Positions 41,484 through 51,757 are shown, numbered from the stretch's first letter. The stretch is DNA of 64,000 nucleotides from WTXA01 sp964415195 (GCA_964415195.1 CAYPYD010000001.1:124001-188000); one strand, 5' to 3'. The notes: generated from the letters alone by a model not told the origin. Made by a program: numbers and translations.

Positions 41484-42476
41484 ATGGCAACAATCAACGA
41501 CGTCGCAAAATTAGCTAATGTAAGCAAAGGAACAATATCAAGATACCTAAGCGGTACACTAAAACTAAAAGAAGAAACAACACAAAGAATTGAATCGGCA
41601 ATCAAAGAAACGAACTATATACCCAATAAAATAGCCGCTTCAATCAAAACAAAAAATTCCAGTACCATAGCTCTAGTAATACCATCAACCAAAAATATCA
41701 CCTTTGCAGAAATAGCAGAAGCGATAAATGATGTTATATCACAGCAAGGATATTCAATGGTTATCTACACTACAAACGATAAATTAGAATTAGAAAAACA
41801 AGCAACAAATAAAATAAGAGAACATATGCTAGACGGAGCAATCTTCATCACAGAACCAAATGGTGATAAAGACATGAGCCACATAGATCTACTAGAAAAG
41901 AACGGAATTAAGACACTTTTGATAAACCGGTTTTACGAACCTAATATATATAGTAATATCTCAGTAGACTACTACAAAGGCGTAAGAGAAGTAATTAAAT
42001 ACTTAACTGATATGGAATACAAGAAAATAGGGATAGTACTAGGATGGGAACATCAGGACCAATCAGAAATATACAAAAAAGCCTATATCGACCAATTAAA
42101 GGAAATGAATAAAGAAATAGATAAAAAACTAATGATCTATTGCAACTATGATGAAGAAAAAACCAAAGAGGTAGTCAGTGACCTTATAAAAAAAGGAGCA
42201 GATGCAATTTTCACCATATCAGATAGATCAGCCCTAATTGCACTAGATGTAATAGAACAAAAAAATCTAGACATACCAGAAAAAGTAGCAATTGTAGGAT
42301 CAGGAAACACAGAATTCTCTAGACTGATTAAAATGACTTCCATGGATGGTAAAGGGGAATTAATCGGGAAGAAAGCAGCACAAATGCTATTAGATAAAAT
42401 GAGAGGTTATGAAGAAGATACATTCCAACTAATCAAAACAAACTTAGTCGTAAGAAATACAACAAGAAAAAAATAG
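41484..42476 (+). CDS. LacI-family regulator (first copy)
   Basis: Encodes 330 aa. N-terminal helix-turn-helix (TINDVAKLANVSKGTISRYLSG), hinge helix (NKIAASIKTKNSSTIALVIP), then a periplasmic-binding-like effector domain. It is closely paralogous to the regulator at 50654 and, like it, directly precedes a BMP lipoprotein gene, so it probably senses the transported ligand or a breakdown product. Third codon positions are mostly A or C. An internal AAACCGGTTT at 41924-41933 could be a second operator. Confidence 0.93.
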   Translation: MATINDVAKLANVSKGTISRYLSGTLKLKEETTQRIESAIKETNYIPNKIAASIKTKNSSTIALVIPSTKNITFAEIAEAINDVISQQGYSMVIYTTNDKLELEKQATNKIREHMLDGAIFITEPNGDKDMSHIDLLEKNGIKTLLINRFYEPNIYSNISVDYYKGVREVIKYLTDMEYKKIGIVLGWEHQDQSEIYKKAYIDQLKEMNKEIDKKLMIYCNYDEEKTKEVVSDLIKKGADAIFTISDRSALIALDVIEQKNLDIPEKVAIVGSGNTEFSRLIKMTSMDGKGELIGKKAAQMLLDKMRGYEEDTFQLIKTNLVVRNTTRKK

Positions 42477-42631
42477 ACTAAGAATCTGTAAAGAGTAGAT
42501 GGCGTATATAGATAAGTGCACAATTTAAGCTTAAATAAAATGAAAATATTGAGAGGAGGAAAGGACGAAAAAAATTATTAACGAAAATTATTATTACACT
42601 AATATAGTAAAACCAAGGAAGGTGGATAAAA

Positions 42632-43654
42632 ATGTTTAAAAAAGCAAAAAAATTATTAATAATCTTATTTGTAATGTTAATAGGAACAGCTATCGTTGGA
42701 TGCGATCCTAATAAAGCAGGAGAACAAACATCAGGAGAAAAAGTAGCCCTGTTGCTTACTGGAACAATTAACGATGCTGGCTGGAGCGAATCAGCTTACA
42801 AAGGATTCGAAAGAGCTAAAAAAGAATTTAAATTCGAAGGCGCATACTCTGAAAATTTACAACTACCAGACTTTGAATCAGCAATCAGAGACTATGCAAC
42901 TAAAGGATTTAATACAATTGTACTATCTTCTGCAGATTTCAGTGAAATAGCGAAGACAGTATCACCAGATTACCCAGAAGTAAATTTTGTCCTCATAAAT
43001 GGTCAACAAGCTATGGAACCAAACCTAGCTAATTACAGACCAAATACACCAGAAGCAGGCTTCATTGCAGGTGCCTTCGCTGGTTTAATTTCAAAAACAA
43101 ACACAGTCGGAATGATTGGTGGCAAGAAACTACCTCCAGTACAAGATGCAACTGCAGGTTTCATCGCTGGAGCAAAATATACAAATCCTAGTGCAAACGT
43201 ATTAACAGCCTATATCGACAGCTTTACAGACATCGCTAAAGGAACAGAAGCAACACTAGCCATGATCGAAAGCGGAGCAGACGTAGTATGTTCAAACACA
43301 GGACAAGCAGCGCTCGGCACAATTGACGTTGCAAAAGCCAAAGGAATTTATGCAGTAGGCTACATTGAAGACCAAAATAAAGTTGCCCCTGGAACTGTTC
43401 CATTTTCAGCAATTCAAGACGTAGGAGATATTTGCTACAGAGGAATAAGCGATGCAGTTGGTGGTAACTTCAAAGCAGAACTAGTTTTAGTAGGTGCTAA
43501 AGATAATGTAATAAGATTATCAGACTTCTACAAAATGGGAAGTAACGATGTATCAAAAGCTGTAAAAGACAAAATGGAAGAAATCTACAAAGGTATAGTT
43601 GATGGTTCATTAAAATCAAAAGGTATTTTGCCAAAATCAGGATTCGAAAAGTAA
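42632..43654 (+). CDS. BMP-family substrate-binding lipoprotein (first copy)
   Basis: Encodes 340 aa. Signal peptide and lipobox (AIVGC) anchor it to the membrane. TGTINDAGWSESAYKGFERA and the later ATAGFIAGAKY match the BMP/PnrA fold, which mostly binds nucleosides. It feeds the ABC importer encoded by the next three genes. A hairpin without T run follows, probably protecting its message. Confidence 0.93.
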   Translation: MFKKAKKLLIILFVMLIGTAIVGCDPNKAGEQTSGEKVALLLTGTINDAGWSESAYKGFERAKKEFKFEGAYSENLQLPDFESAIRDYATKGFNTIVLSSADFSEIAKTVSPDYPEVNFVLINGQQAMEPNLANYRPNTPEAGFIAGAFAGLISKTNTVGMIGGKKLPPVQDATAGFIAGAKYTNPSANVLTAYIDSFTDIAKGTEATLAMIESGADVVCSNTGQAALGTIDVAKAKGIYAVGYIEDQNKVAPGTVPFSAIQDVGDICYRGISDAVGGNFKAELVLVGAKDNVIRLSDFYKMGSNDVSKAVKDKMEEIYKGIVDGSLKSKGILPKSGFEK

Positions 43655-43676
43655 AAAATATACTTACAGAAATTAG

Positions 43677-43709
43677 ATGATGGGAAGGTCTATACCTTCC
43701 CTCCATCAT
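43677..43709 (+). other. intercistronic hairpin after the BMP gene
   Basis: GGGAAGG / CCTTCCC with outer ATGAT/ATCAT pairs and no T run. Likely a message-stability element that keeps the binding protein more abundant than the transporter. Confidence 0.5.
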
Positions 43710-43735
43710 AAGTCAGTAAAAAGGAGAGGTTTCTT

Positions 43736-45310
43736 ATGGAAGAAAATACTAAGAATATGACGAATGATCTGATGATTGAAATGAGAGGTGTCACCAAATC
43801 ATTTCCAGGCATAATCGCAAATAAAGATGTAGATTTCAGCGTCAAGAAGGGTGAAATTCATGCTCTCCTTGGTGAAAATGGTGCTGGCAAATCAACCTTG
43901 ATGAATGTCCTGTATGGACTATACAAAGCTGATGAAGGTGAAGTCTACAAACAAGGTAAAAAACTAGAACTACAATCACCTGCAGATGCAATATCCAAAA
44001 GAATCGGGATGATTCATCAACATTTTATGCTTATACCAACACTAACAGTTGTAGAAAACGTAGCCCTTTGTTTAAAAGACCAAAACCCATTTAATATTAA
44101 CCTAAATAAAGTAGCAGATAAAATAAATGAATTATCCAAGCTATATGGATTAGAAATTGACCCGTGGGCCAAGGTATCACAACTATCAGTAGGAGCTCAA
44201 CAAAGAGTTGAAATATTAAAAGTTCTATACCGTGGCGTTGAACTATTAATCATGGACGAACCAACAGCTGTTCTAACACCTAACGAAGTTACAGAATTGT
44301 TTAAGGTGTTAAGGGACATAGTGAAGGCTGGAAATTCAGTGATATTTATTTCTCATAAACTTTGGGAAGTAATGATGATTTCAGATAGAGTAACAGTATT
44401 AAGAGATGGCAAAAAAATAGCTACAGTCAATACCAAAGATAATACAAAAGAAACACTTGCGAGTATGATGGTTGGTAGGGAAATCATTTTACAATATGAT
44501 CATCCTGTTGTAGAAATAGGAAGCAAAGTATTAGAAATAAAAAATGTTACCAGTAACGATGACAAAGGCTTCAAGGCTCTAAATGGAATATCATTCGATA
44601 TCTCAAGTGGAGAAATAGTAGGTATTGCCGGAGTTGATGGTAATGGACAAAAGGAAATAGCTGAAACAATTCATGGAATGAGAAAAGTGATCAGTGGGAA
44701 CATCATATTTAGTGGTCACGACATAACTAATCATTCGCCAAAAGAAATAATAGATATAGGACTAGGTCATATACCAGAAGACAGACATGCAAGAGGCGTG
44801 GTCTTGGACTTTAGTGTAGCTGAAAATATAGCCTTAATTGAATTTGAAAAGAAACCTTTTACACAAAGAGGTATTTATAGACCAAACGAAGTAAGACGTG
44901 TTACCGACGATCTACAAGAAAAGTTTGATATAAGATGTGCTTGTACAGACTATGCTATAAGAGACCTATCTGGTGGTAATCAACAAAAGGTTGTACTTGC
45001 TAGAGAAATTAGCAGAGAGCCAAAACTATTAATAGCTGCACAACCAAGCAGAGGCCTTGATATTGGAGCAACAGAATACACACAGAAGTTATTAATAAAA
45101 GAAAGAACCAAGGGTATGGCGATTCTTTTAATCTCGACCGACTTAGACGAAGTTTTAGCTGTCTCAGACAGAGTGCTTATCCTTTTTGAAGGAGAGATAA
45201 TGGGTGAAATAATACCTGGTAAAGCTACAATTCAAGAAATAGGTCTAATGATGGCTGGAAGTAAAATGAATAGCGAAGGAGGCGTAGATAATGGAAATCA
45301 AAATCACTAA
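43736..45310 (+). CDS. nucleoside-type ABC importer ATPase (two ATP-binding domains)
   Basis: Encodes 524 aa. First domain with Walker A GENGAGKST, signature LSVGAQQR and Walker B LLIMDEP. Second domain has GVDGNGQKE in place of a canonical Walker A, signature LSGGNQQK, and LLIAAQPSRGLD. This layout is typical of BMP/sugar-type importers (YufO-like). AGGAGAGG precedes the ATG. It overlaps the first permease by 20 bases. Confidence 0.94.
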   Translation: MEENTKNMTNDLMIEMRGVTKSFPGIIANKDVDFSVKKGEIHALLGENGAGKSTLMNVLYGLYKADEGEVYKQGKKLELQSPADAISKRIGMIHQHFMLIPTLTVVENVALCLKDQNPFNINLNKVADKINELSKLYGLEIDPWAKVSQLSVGAQQRVEILKVLYRGVELLIMDEPTAVLTPNEVTELFKVLRDIVKAGNSVIFISHKLWEVMMISDRVTVLRDGKKIATVNTKDNTKETLASMMVGREIILQYDHPVVEIGSKVLEIKNVTSNDDKGFKALNGISFDISSGEIVGIAGVDGNGQKEIAETIHGMRKVISGNIIFSGHDITNHSPKEIIDIGLGHIPEDRHARGVVLDFSVAENIALIEFEKKPFTQRGIYRPNEVRRVTDDLQEKFDIRCACTDYAIRDLSGGNQQKVVLAREISREPKLLIAAQPSRGLDIGATEYTQKLLIKERTKGMAILLISTDLDEVLAVSDRVLILFEGEIMGEIIPGKATIQEIGLMMAGSKMNSEGGVDNGNQNH

Positions 45311-46379
45311 AAGAAAAGTCAAAAAAGCTTCAACCTTTGGCGTCTTCACATCTGTTCTAGCCGCTATTATGGCCTTAGTTGTAAGTGCCTTGGTTATGTT
45401 ATTTATTGGTGTAAATCCGATTTATGCCTATTGGCACTTGTTCTATGGAGCATTTGGCAATATTAATAATATAGCAGATACCTTAGTAAAAACTACACCT
45501 ATACTAATTGCCGGAATTGGTTTATCAATATCCTTTAGGAGTAATCTAACCTCAATTGGTGCAGAAGGTCAAATGATAATGGGTGGTATATTTGCAACAG
45601 TTGTTGGCTTATATATTGCTGGAATTCCACCACTTATTGGAATTCCCATTGTAATAATTGCAGGTTTTGTAGGTGGTAGTTTACTAGGATCATTGGCTGG
45701 ATTTTTAAAAGCCAAATTTGGAACTTCAGAAATAATTGTAACCATAATGTTAAATTATATAGCAATCTTCTTTTTAAGTTATCTTTTAGATAATCCTCTA
45801 AGAGAAGCGGGCAGTTTCTATCCCCAAAGTGCAGGAATAGCAAAATCACTTTGGCTACCAATTATCATATCTGGTTCAAGACTACATATTGGGTTTATTC
45901 TTGGAGTCGTTTTGATAGTTGCCTACTATATTCTAATGTTCAGGCTGCCACTAGGATATAAGATCCGTGCAGTGGGCTATAATCCTAAAGCAGCAGAATA
46001 TGCTGGTATAAAAGTTAGTAAAAATATTATTATAGCAATGCTTCTTTCAGGAGGATTAGCTGGTATAGCAGGATCAGTTGAAGTATTTGGTATCCATCAT
46101 CGACTATTTAATGATTTTAGTGCTGGTTATGGTTTTGATGCCTTAGCTGTAGCTCTACTTGGACAATTACATCCAGTAGGAGTATTTGTGTCAGCGTTAT
46201 TCTTTGGTGCTTTACGTGTAGGTTCAAATGCAATGCAAAGGGCTGTTCAAGTGCCAGTTTCAATAGTCTATGTAATACAAGGTTTATCAATACTATTTAT
46301 TTTAACAGACAAACTATTGCAAAGTTATTTAATTAAAATCACAAGAAAAAGTAAAAAAATAAAAGAAGGGGAGGATTAA
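45291..46379 (+). CDS. BMP-type ABC importer permease 1
   Basis: Encodes 362 aa with about ten transmembrane helices, of the BPD_transp_2 family. SFRSNLTSIGAEGQMIMGG is the ATPase-contact region, and PKAAEYAGIKVSKNI follows later. It pairs with the next permease. The reading frame becomes clearly G/T-rich towards the 3' end. Confidence 0.93.
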   Translation: MEIKITKRKVKKASTFGVFTSVLAAIMALVVSALVMLFIGVNPIYAYWHLFYGAFGNINNIADTLVKTTPILIAGIGLSISFRSNLTSIGAEGQMIMGGIFATVVGLYIAGIPPLIGIPIVIIAGFVGGSLLGSLAGFLKAKFGTSEIIVTIMLNYIAIFFLSYLLDNPLREAGSFYPQSAGIAKSLWLPIIISGSRLHIGFILGVVLIVAYYILMFRLPLGYKIRAVGYNPKAAEYAGIKVSKNIIIAMLLSGGLAGIAGSVEVFGIHHRLFNDFSAGYGFDALAVALLGQLHPVGVFVSALFFGALRVGSNAMQRAVQVPVSIVYVIQGLSILFILTDKLLQSYLIKITRKSKKIKEGED

Positions 46380-46380
46380 G

Positions 46381-47313
46381 ATGGAACTATTTGAAGGAAT
46401 CTCCCTACAAGGAGTCCTAACTGCTACAATAAGAATGGCAGCACCATTGTTATTTGCCAGTCTAGGTGGATTGTTTTCAGCTAGGGTCGGAATTGTCAAT
46501 CTAGCCCTGGAAGGTTTTATGTTAGTAGGTGCCTTTACAGGTTTCTTAGGTTCTGTATTTACAGGAAATGTCTACATAGGTGCCTTATTTGGAATGACTG
46601 GTGGTATGCTGGCAGCTTTGATTCTAGCTTTCCTAGCGATTACCGCCAAAGCGAATCAAACAGTTGCCGGTGTTGGAATAAATATTTTCGCACTAGGTTT
46701 AACCAGTTATCTATTAACTGTGTTATTTGGTGCCAACAGACCATATGGTGTTGCAACCTTTACACAACAAAATATACCTTTGTTATCAAAAATTCCATTT
46801 ATTGGAGAAATATTCTTTCAACAATCTGTATATGTATATTTTGCTTTCATATTAGTGCCAATAGTCTGGTATGTTCTCTATAAGACACCAGCAGGCTTGA
46901 TTATAAGAGCAACAGGTGAAAATCCTAAGGCAGTTGATACTTTGGGTGGTAATGTAACTAGAATCAGATACTTATGTATGATAGTTTCTGGTACTTTGGC
47001 TGGTATGGGTGGAGCTTGTTTGTCAATCGGTCAAAACGGACAGTTCTTTGAAAACATTACTGCAGGTAAAGGTTATATAGCTTTAGCTACTTTAATATTT
47101 GGTAAGTTTACACCTATAGGATCACTAATAGCATCTTTGTTATTTGGTTTTTCTGAAGGATTACAATTAAGAATGCAAACTATGGGCTCTATAATACCCT
47201 ATCAATTCTTATCCATGCTTCCTTACATAATTACTTTAGTGGCACTAACTGCATTTGCTGGAAAATTCACTGGCCCTGCAGCCCTTGGGAAACCTTATAG
47301 TAGACAAGGATGA
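46381..47313 (+). CDS. BMP-type ABC importer permease 2
   Basis: Encodes 310 aa, a shorter second permease (FSARVGIVNLALEGFMLVGAF; GENPKAVDTLGGNVTRIRYLC) starting one base after the first. Together with the ATPase and BMP lipoprotein it completes an importer for nucleosides or related purines. Confidence 0.93.
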   Translation: MELFEGISLQGVLTATIRMAAPLLFASLGGLFSARVGIVNLALEGFMLVGAFTGFLGSVFTGNVYIGALFGMTGGMLAALILAFLAITAKANQTVAGVGINIFALGLTSYLLTVLFGANRPYGVATFTQQNIPLLSKIPFIGEIFFQQSVYVYFAFILVPIVWYVLYKTPAGLIIRATGENPKAVDTLGGNVTRIRYLCMIVSGTLAGMGGACLSIGQNGQFFENITAGKGYIALATLIFGKFTPIGSLIASLLFGFSEGLQLRMQTMGSIIPYQFLSMLPYIITLVALTAFAGKFTGPAALGKPYSRQG

Positions 47314-47341
47314 TGTGTCGCAAATATGAGAGAGGAGTATT

Positions 47342-48712
47342 GTGGGAATGATTAAATGTGATATTTTAATAAATGATTGTAGAATACTGACACCAGAATA
47401 TTCTATAGAAAAAAATTATTCAATAGCTATAAAGGATAGCATTATTCTTGAAATAGGCCCAACCATGACTATGAAAATTAAATACGAAGGTAAAGAAACA
47501 ATTTCAGGAAAAGGCAAGTTAGCCATGCCAGGATTTGTAGATGGGCATACACATACTTCACAACAGTTGCTTCGTGGAAGAATAACTGATGAATATCCTG
47601 TCATCTATTTGAGATTCAACCTTCCCTACGAAAGTAAACTGGATGAACATGATGTTGGTTTATGTACTAGTCTAAGCTGTCTTGAGATGATAAAATCAGG
47701 TATTACTTCCTTTGCTGACGCAGGCAGTACTGATCTGCATAAAGTTGTAGAAAAGGTCAGTCAATCAGGTTTGAGAGCCGCTCTAACTAGAGCGACATCG
47801 GACAAAGGAGATCTTCTTCCTTCTAATATGATGGACACAACCACAGAGGCGATTAGAAAGACTGAACAACTATATAAAGAGTTTAATGGTAGTGCTGATG
47901 GTAGAATAAACATCTGGTTTCAATTTAGATCAGTAGCTACCTGTTCAGAAGAACTTATCAGGGGTGTAGCGGATAAAGCTAGAGAATATAACACAGGTCT
48001 TCATACACATTTAAGTGAGTATAACGAGACCATTCTGTATACCCTGGGTAAATATGGTATCAGAGAAGTGGAATTTTTAGATAGACTAGGAGCAGTTGGA
48101 CCAAATTTACTTGCAGCTCATAGTATTCTTGTAAATGAGAGGGATCTTGATATTTTAAATAATAGAAATGCCAAGATTGTACACTGTCCTAGAAGTAATT
48201 TAGGTAAAGGTTTTACTAAGACACCACAAATGTTGGGCTTAGGCATGTCAGTTGGACTTGGTACTGATGGTGCAGCTCATTCTGGTCTTAGTATGTTTAG
48301 AGAAATGACTGCTTTCAGACATTCTCAAATAGCTCAATGGGGTGTTCCATATTTTGATTCATCTGTAATGCCAACAAGAACACTAATTGAAATGGCTACC
48401 CTAGGTGGAGCAAAAGCCCTGCAGTTAGATAAGCAGATAGGTACTTTAGAAATTGGAAAGAAAGCTGATTTAATTATGATAAATATAGATCAGCCTCATA
48501 TAATACCAACTCACAATCTTTTAAATACCCTAACAGAAACTGTTGAAACTAATGATATAGTTGATGTTATTGTAAATGGAAAGATATTGATGGAGAATCG
48601 ATCAGTTAAGTCTATTGATGAAGAGAAGCTAATGTTTGAAGCTAAAAGTCAATATAAAAGAATTTTAGATATTAACGATTGGGATGATAAATTAGCAGTA
48701 GGAGAAATTTAA
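47342..48712 (+). CDS. amidohydrolase/deaminase of the TRZ-ATZ type (first copy)
   Basis: Encodes 456 aa from GTG (ATG at 47348 possible). Metal site: HTHT near residue 66, HTHLSE near 220, AAHS near 259 and LGTDGAAHS near 305. The family deaminates purines, adenosyl compounds or triazines. The gene follows a nucleoside-type importer, so a nucleobase or nucleoside deaminase is the best guess. The exact substrate cannot be read from sequence. Confidence 0.88.
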   Translation: MGMIKCDILINDCRILTPEYSIEKNYSIAIKDSIILEIGPTMTMKIKYEGKETISGKGKLAMPGFVDGHTHTSQQLLRGRITDEYPVIYLRFNLPYESKLDEHDVGLCTSLSCLEMIKSGITSFADAGSTDLHKVVEKVSQSGLRAALTRATSDKGDLLPSNMMDTTTEAIRKTEQLYKEFNGSADGRINIWFQFRSVATCSEELIRGVADKAREYNTGLHTHLSEYNETILYTLGKYGIREVEFLDRLGAVGPNLLAAHSILVNERDLDILNNRNAKIVHCPRSNLGKGFTKTPQMLGLGMSVGLGTDGAAHSGLSMFREMTAFRHSQIAQWGVPYFDSSVMPTRTLIEMATLGGAKALQLDKQIGTLEIGKKADLIMINIDQPHIIPTHNLLNTLTETVETNDIVDVIVNGKILMENRSVKSIDEEKLMFEAKSQYKRILDINDWDDKLAVGEI

Positions 48713-48715
48713 AAG

Positions 48716-50455
48716 ATGTTTAAACTGAAAATAGGAAACAAAACAAAGAATTTAATATATTCAGTAAACATTATAACTTTGGTTCTGATGGTGATGTTTG
48801 TGGTTAAATCTCTGCTATCAGGTGATACTTGGTATCAAATCTACACTCCTGTTAATGGGAGTCTGATTCTTTCTACATTGGTAGCTCTATTACCGGCGAT
48901 TTGTTTATTCGGATTGTTGGTTTTTATGAAAAAATCGGCATTTGTGTCATCGATTACCGGACTGATTGTAGCACTGGTATTGGCGGTGCTTGTTTGGAAA
49001 ATGCCTTTAAGGTTGGCAATATCTAGTGCAACCTTGGGTATGGCTACAGGACTCTTTCCTATAATCTGGACCTTGTCCAGTGCAGTATGGATTTTTAATA
49101 TGCTTGTGGAAAGTGGATATTTTGAAGTTATTAAGGAGTCCCTTAAGAGGGTAAGTCATGACAGAAGAATTCAAACGTTGTTGATTGGGTTTGCTTTCAT
49201 TTGTTTGTTGGAAAGCTTAGCTGCTTTTGGGGCTCCTATAGCTATTGGTGTTTCTATGTTGGTAGGTCTTGGATTTCCTCCGATCCTGTCAGCTACTATT
49301 GCCTTGTTGGCAGATACATCACCAAGTGCCTGGGGTACTCAAGGAATGCCATTAATGATTTTGAATTCAGTTACTAATATTGATATAAATCAGTTGGGGA
49401 TGATCGTTGGTCGACAAACTCCACTGATATCTGCTCTTATGCCTTTAGGCTTGGTGTTCATTATGTCTGGCTGGAAGGGTTTGAAGGGTATCTGGCCTTT
49501 TGCCTTGGTGGTTGGTCTGGCTTATGGTCTGGCTGCTTTTGTTACATCGAATTTCCTGACACCTTTGTCAGCTGGTATTTCCGGAGCCTTAGCGGCTATA
49601 GTAGTTATTATGGTGATGTTGAAATTTTGGCATCCAAAACATATTTGGACTTTTGAATGTGATGATAAGATTAAGCCACTTGAGGAGTGTCCTAAACTTC
49701 GACCTCAATCTGTAATCAGAGCTTGGTCTCCCTATATATTATTGGTTCTAGCTATTAGTCTAATCAATGGGTCTCCATTAAAACTATTTTTAGCCAAGAT
49801 TAGTACTATAAGGTGGGAGTGGTTCGGTCTCCATAATATTGTGATAAAAACTACACCAGTAGTGGCTTCACCTGAACCATATTCAGCCATATATCAGCAG
49901 TCTATTCTAACTTCTGGTGGAACTATTGTGTTTTTGGTGGCACTAGTAACAATATTTATGTTGAGACTGCCAGTCAAGAAGGCTTTTAAGATATATCTCA
50001 AAACCTTGAAGGACCTGCTTTTTCCTGGCCTGACTATTGTCTGCATTCTAGGTATTGCTTATTTGATGAATTATTCTGGAATGACTTATACTATAGGTCT
50101 TTTGTTTGCATCATCAAGTATGTTTTTCCCTTTTGCGACGGTGTTTCTGGGGTTATTTGGTTGTTCTTTAGGTGGTAGTGTAGCAGGGTCTAATGCTTTG
50201 TTTGGTAATTTGGTGGTTGTTGCTGGTCAGCAGATTGGTGTTGACCCGGCATTTTCAGCAGCTACTTTATGTTCTGGTGGAACGATGGGCAAATCCCTGA
50301 CTCCTCAGAATCTGGTTATTGCCAACTCAGTGTTAAAGATACCTGGGCTGGAAGGGCTATTGATTGGTAGGGTGATTGGTTTCACTTTAATATTTACGAC
50401 AATTCTTGGTGCTTGGACTATGATTCAGTATCATTTGTTGCCTTGGCTGATCTGA
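48716..50455 (+). CDS. L-lactate permease family transporter
   Basis: Encodes 579 aa with about 14 transmembrane helices. LLESLAAFGAPIAIGVSMLVGLGFPP and the late SLGGSVAGSNALFGNL match the lactate permease family (LctP/GlcA). Here it may export or import an organic acid produced by the pathway rather than lactate. Third positions are mostly T or G, the opposite of the first gene of this transcription unit. A strong terminator follows. Confidence 0.88.
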   Translation: MFKLKIGNKTKNLIYSVNIITLVLMVMFVVKSLLSGDTWYQIYTPVNGSLILSTLVALLPAICLFGLLVFMKKSAFVSSITGLIVALVLAVLVWKMPLRLAISSATLGMATGLFPIIWTLSSAVWIFNMLVESGYFEVIKESLKRVSHDRRIQTLLIGFAFICLLESLAAFGAPIAIGVSMLVGLGFPPILSATIALLADTSPSAWGTQGMPLMILNSVTNIDINQLGMIVGRQTPLISALMPLGLVFIMSGWKGLKGIWPFALVVGLAYGLAAFVTSNFLTPLSAGISGALAAIVVIMVMLKFWHPKHIWTFECDDKIKPLEECPKLRPQSVIRAWSPYILLVLAISLINGSPLKLFLAKISTIRWEWFGLHNIVIKTTPVVASPEPYSAIYQQSILTSGGTIVFLVALVTIFMLRLPVKKAFKIYLKTLKDLLFPGLTIVCILGIAYLMNYSGMTYTIGLLFASSSMFFPFATVFLGLFGCSLGGSVAGSNALFGNLVVVAGQQIGVDPAFSAATLCSGGTMGKSLTPQNLVIANSVLKIPGLEGLLIGRVIGFTLIFTTILGAWTMIQYHLLPWLI

Positions 50456-50498
50456 TATTTACAAATGTTCATAATTTTATGTTCATTTTTCACCTCTT

Positions 50499-50538
50499 AA
50501 AGTACCGCGCTCAGGCATCCTGGAGTGTGGTACTTTTT
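50499..50538 (+). terminator. terminator of the first BMP module
   Basis: A long hairpin (AAAGTACC.. / ..GGTACTTT with an inner AGG/CCT pairing) ending in TTTTTT. Confidence 0.88.
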
Positions 50539-50565
50539 TAATTTAATATTTTTTCAATTAAAGTA

Positions 50566-50613
50566 TTGTAATCCCAATTCTTAGTTGCTATAATCTAGTT
50601 AATCGATTAACTA
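50566..50613 (+). promoter_or_regulatory. promoter and 18-bp palindromic operator of the second LacI module
   Basis: TTGTAA (50566-50571), 17-bp spacer, TATAAT (50589-50594). TAGTTAATCGATTAACTA (50596-50613) is a perfect palindrome just after the -10. Near-identical sites occur at 51694-51711 and 51740-51757. Confidence 0.8.
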
Positions 50614-50653
50614 AATGATTAATGGGTGGAATTCATTCTATTATGGAGGATGC

Positions 50654-51646
50654 ATGACAACAATCAATGAGGTAGCCAAACTAGCTGGAGTTAGTAAAGC
50701 CGCAATATCAAGATATCTAAGCGGAACACTAAAGCCAAAAGAAGAAACAATAAAAAGAATAGAAGCTGCTATAGCTCAAACAAACTATACACCAAACCGC
50801 ATGGCTGCATCAATAAGAACAAAAACCTCCAATACAATAGCAATAGTAATACCAGCATCAAAAAACATAGCCTTTGCTGAAATTTCTGATGCCATCAACG
50901 AAGAAATAGCCCAATATGGCTATTCTATGGTTACTTATACAACAAATGAAAAAATAGAGCAAGAAATACTGGCAGCACAGAAAATAAGAGAAAATAGATT
51001 TGATGGAGCAATCTTCATAACCGAACCAAAAGGAGATAAAGATATGAGACATATCGATCTCCTGGAAGAAAGCGGAATAAAAACGTTATTAATAAATAGA
51101 TTCTATCAGTCTAATGAATACAGTACAATTTCTGTTGACATAGCTAATGGATTAAAAGAAGTTATTAAATACCTAACAGAGATAGATTATAAAAAGATTG
51201 GAATTATACTTGGCTGGAAAAATCAAGATCAGTCTGCAGTCTTAAAAAGAGCCTATAGGGAACAGATGAATGAGATGGGGATTACCCTTGATGAAAATCT
51301 TATAATGTATAGTAATTTCGATGAAGATGAAACCCAAAAAGGAGTCAGAGAATTAATCAATAGAGGTGCAGATGCAATATTTTCAGTATCGGATAGACTA
51401 GCGCTAATAGCCTTAGATGTACTTGAAGAAGATAATATTAAAATACCGGAAAAGATGGCCATAGTTGGTTACGGTAACACAATGTTTTCAAAGCTTGTTA
51501 AAATGACTTCACTGGAAGGTAACGGTGAACAACTGGGGAGAGAAGCAGCACAAATGCTTTTAAAAAAGTTAAGAGGACTAGAAGAAGATAAATTCCAACT
51601 ACTAGATACAAGTCTAGTAGTAAGAAATACAACAAGAAAAAAGTAA
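50654..51646 (+). CDS. LacI-family regulator (second copy)
   Basis: Encodes 330 aa and is paralogous to the 41484 gene over its full length (TTINEVAKLAGVSKAAISRYLSGTLK). I start at the ATG at 50654 behind GGAGG; the longer frame from 50615 reads through the ribosome site. Operators at its promoter and before the next BMP gene suggest it controls both. The coding strand is again A/C-rich. Confidence 0.93.
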   Translation: MTTINEVAKLAGVSKAAISRYLSGTLKPKEETIKRIEAAIAQTNYTPNRMAASIRTKTSNTIAIVIPASKNIAFAEISDAINEEIAQYGYSMVTYTTNEKIEQEILAAQKIRENRFDGAIFITEPKGDKDMRHIDLLEESGIKTLLINRFYQSNEYSTISVDIANGLKEVIKYLTEIDYKKIGIILGWKNQDQSAVLKRAYREQMNEMGITLDENLIMYSNFDEDETQKGVRELINRGADAIFSVSDRLALIALDVLEEDNIKIPEKMAIVGYGNTMFSKLVKMTSLEGNGEQLGREAAQMLLKKLRGLEEDKFQLLDTSLVVRNTTRKK

Positions 51647-51693
51647 TCAATCCAATCAAACAAAAAAATACTTTGAAAGGATTGAAAACATAT

Positions 51694-51757
51694 TAGTAAA
51701 TCGATTAACTATTATCGGATAATAGATTAAAATTTAAATTAGTAAATCGGTTAACTA
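51694..51757. promoter_or_regulatory. two LacI-type operators upstream of the second BMP gene
   Basis: TAGTAAATCGATTAACTA (51694-51711) and TAGTAAATCGGTTAACTA (51740-51757), 46 bp apart, differ from the operator at 50596 in one or two positions. The spacing would permit a small loop or cooperative binding. Confidence 0.8.
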
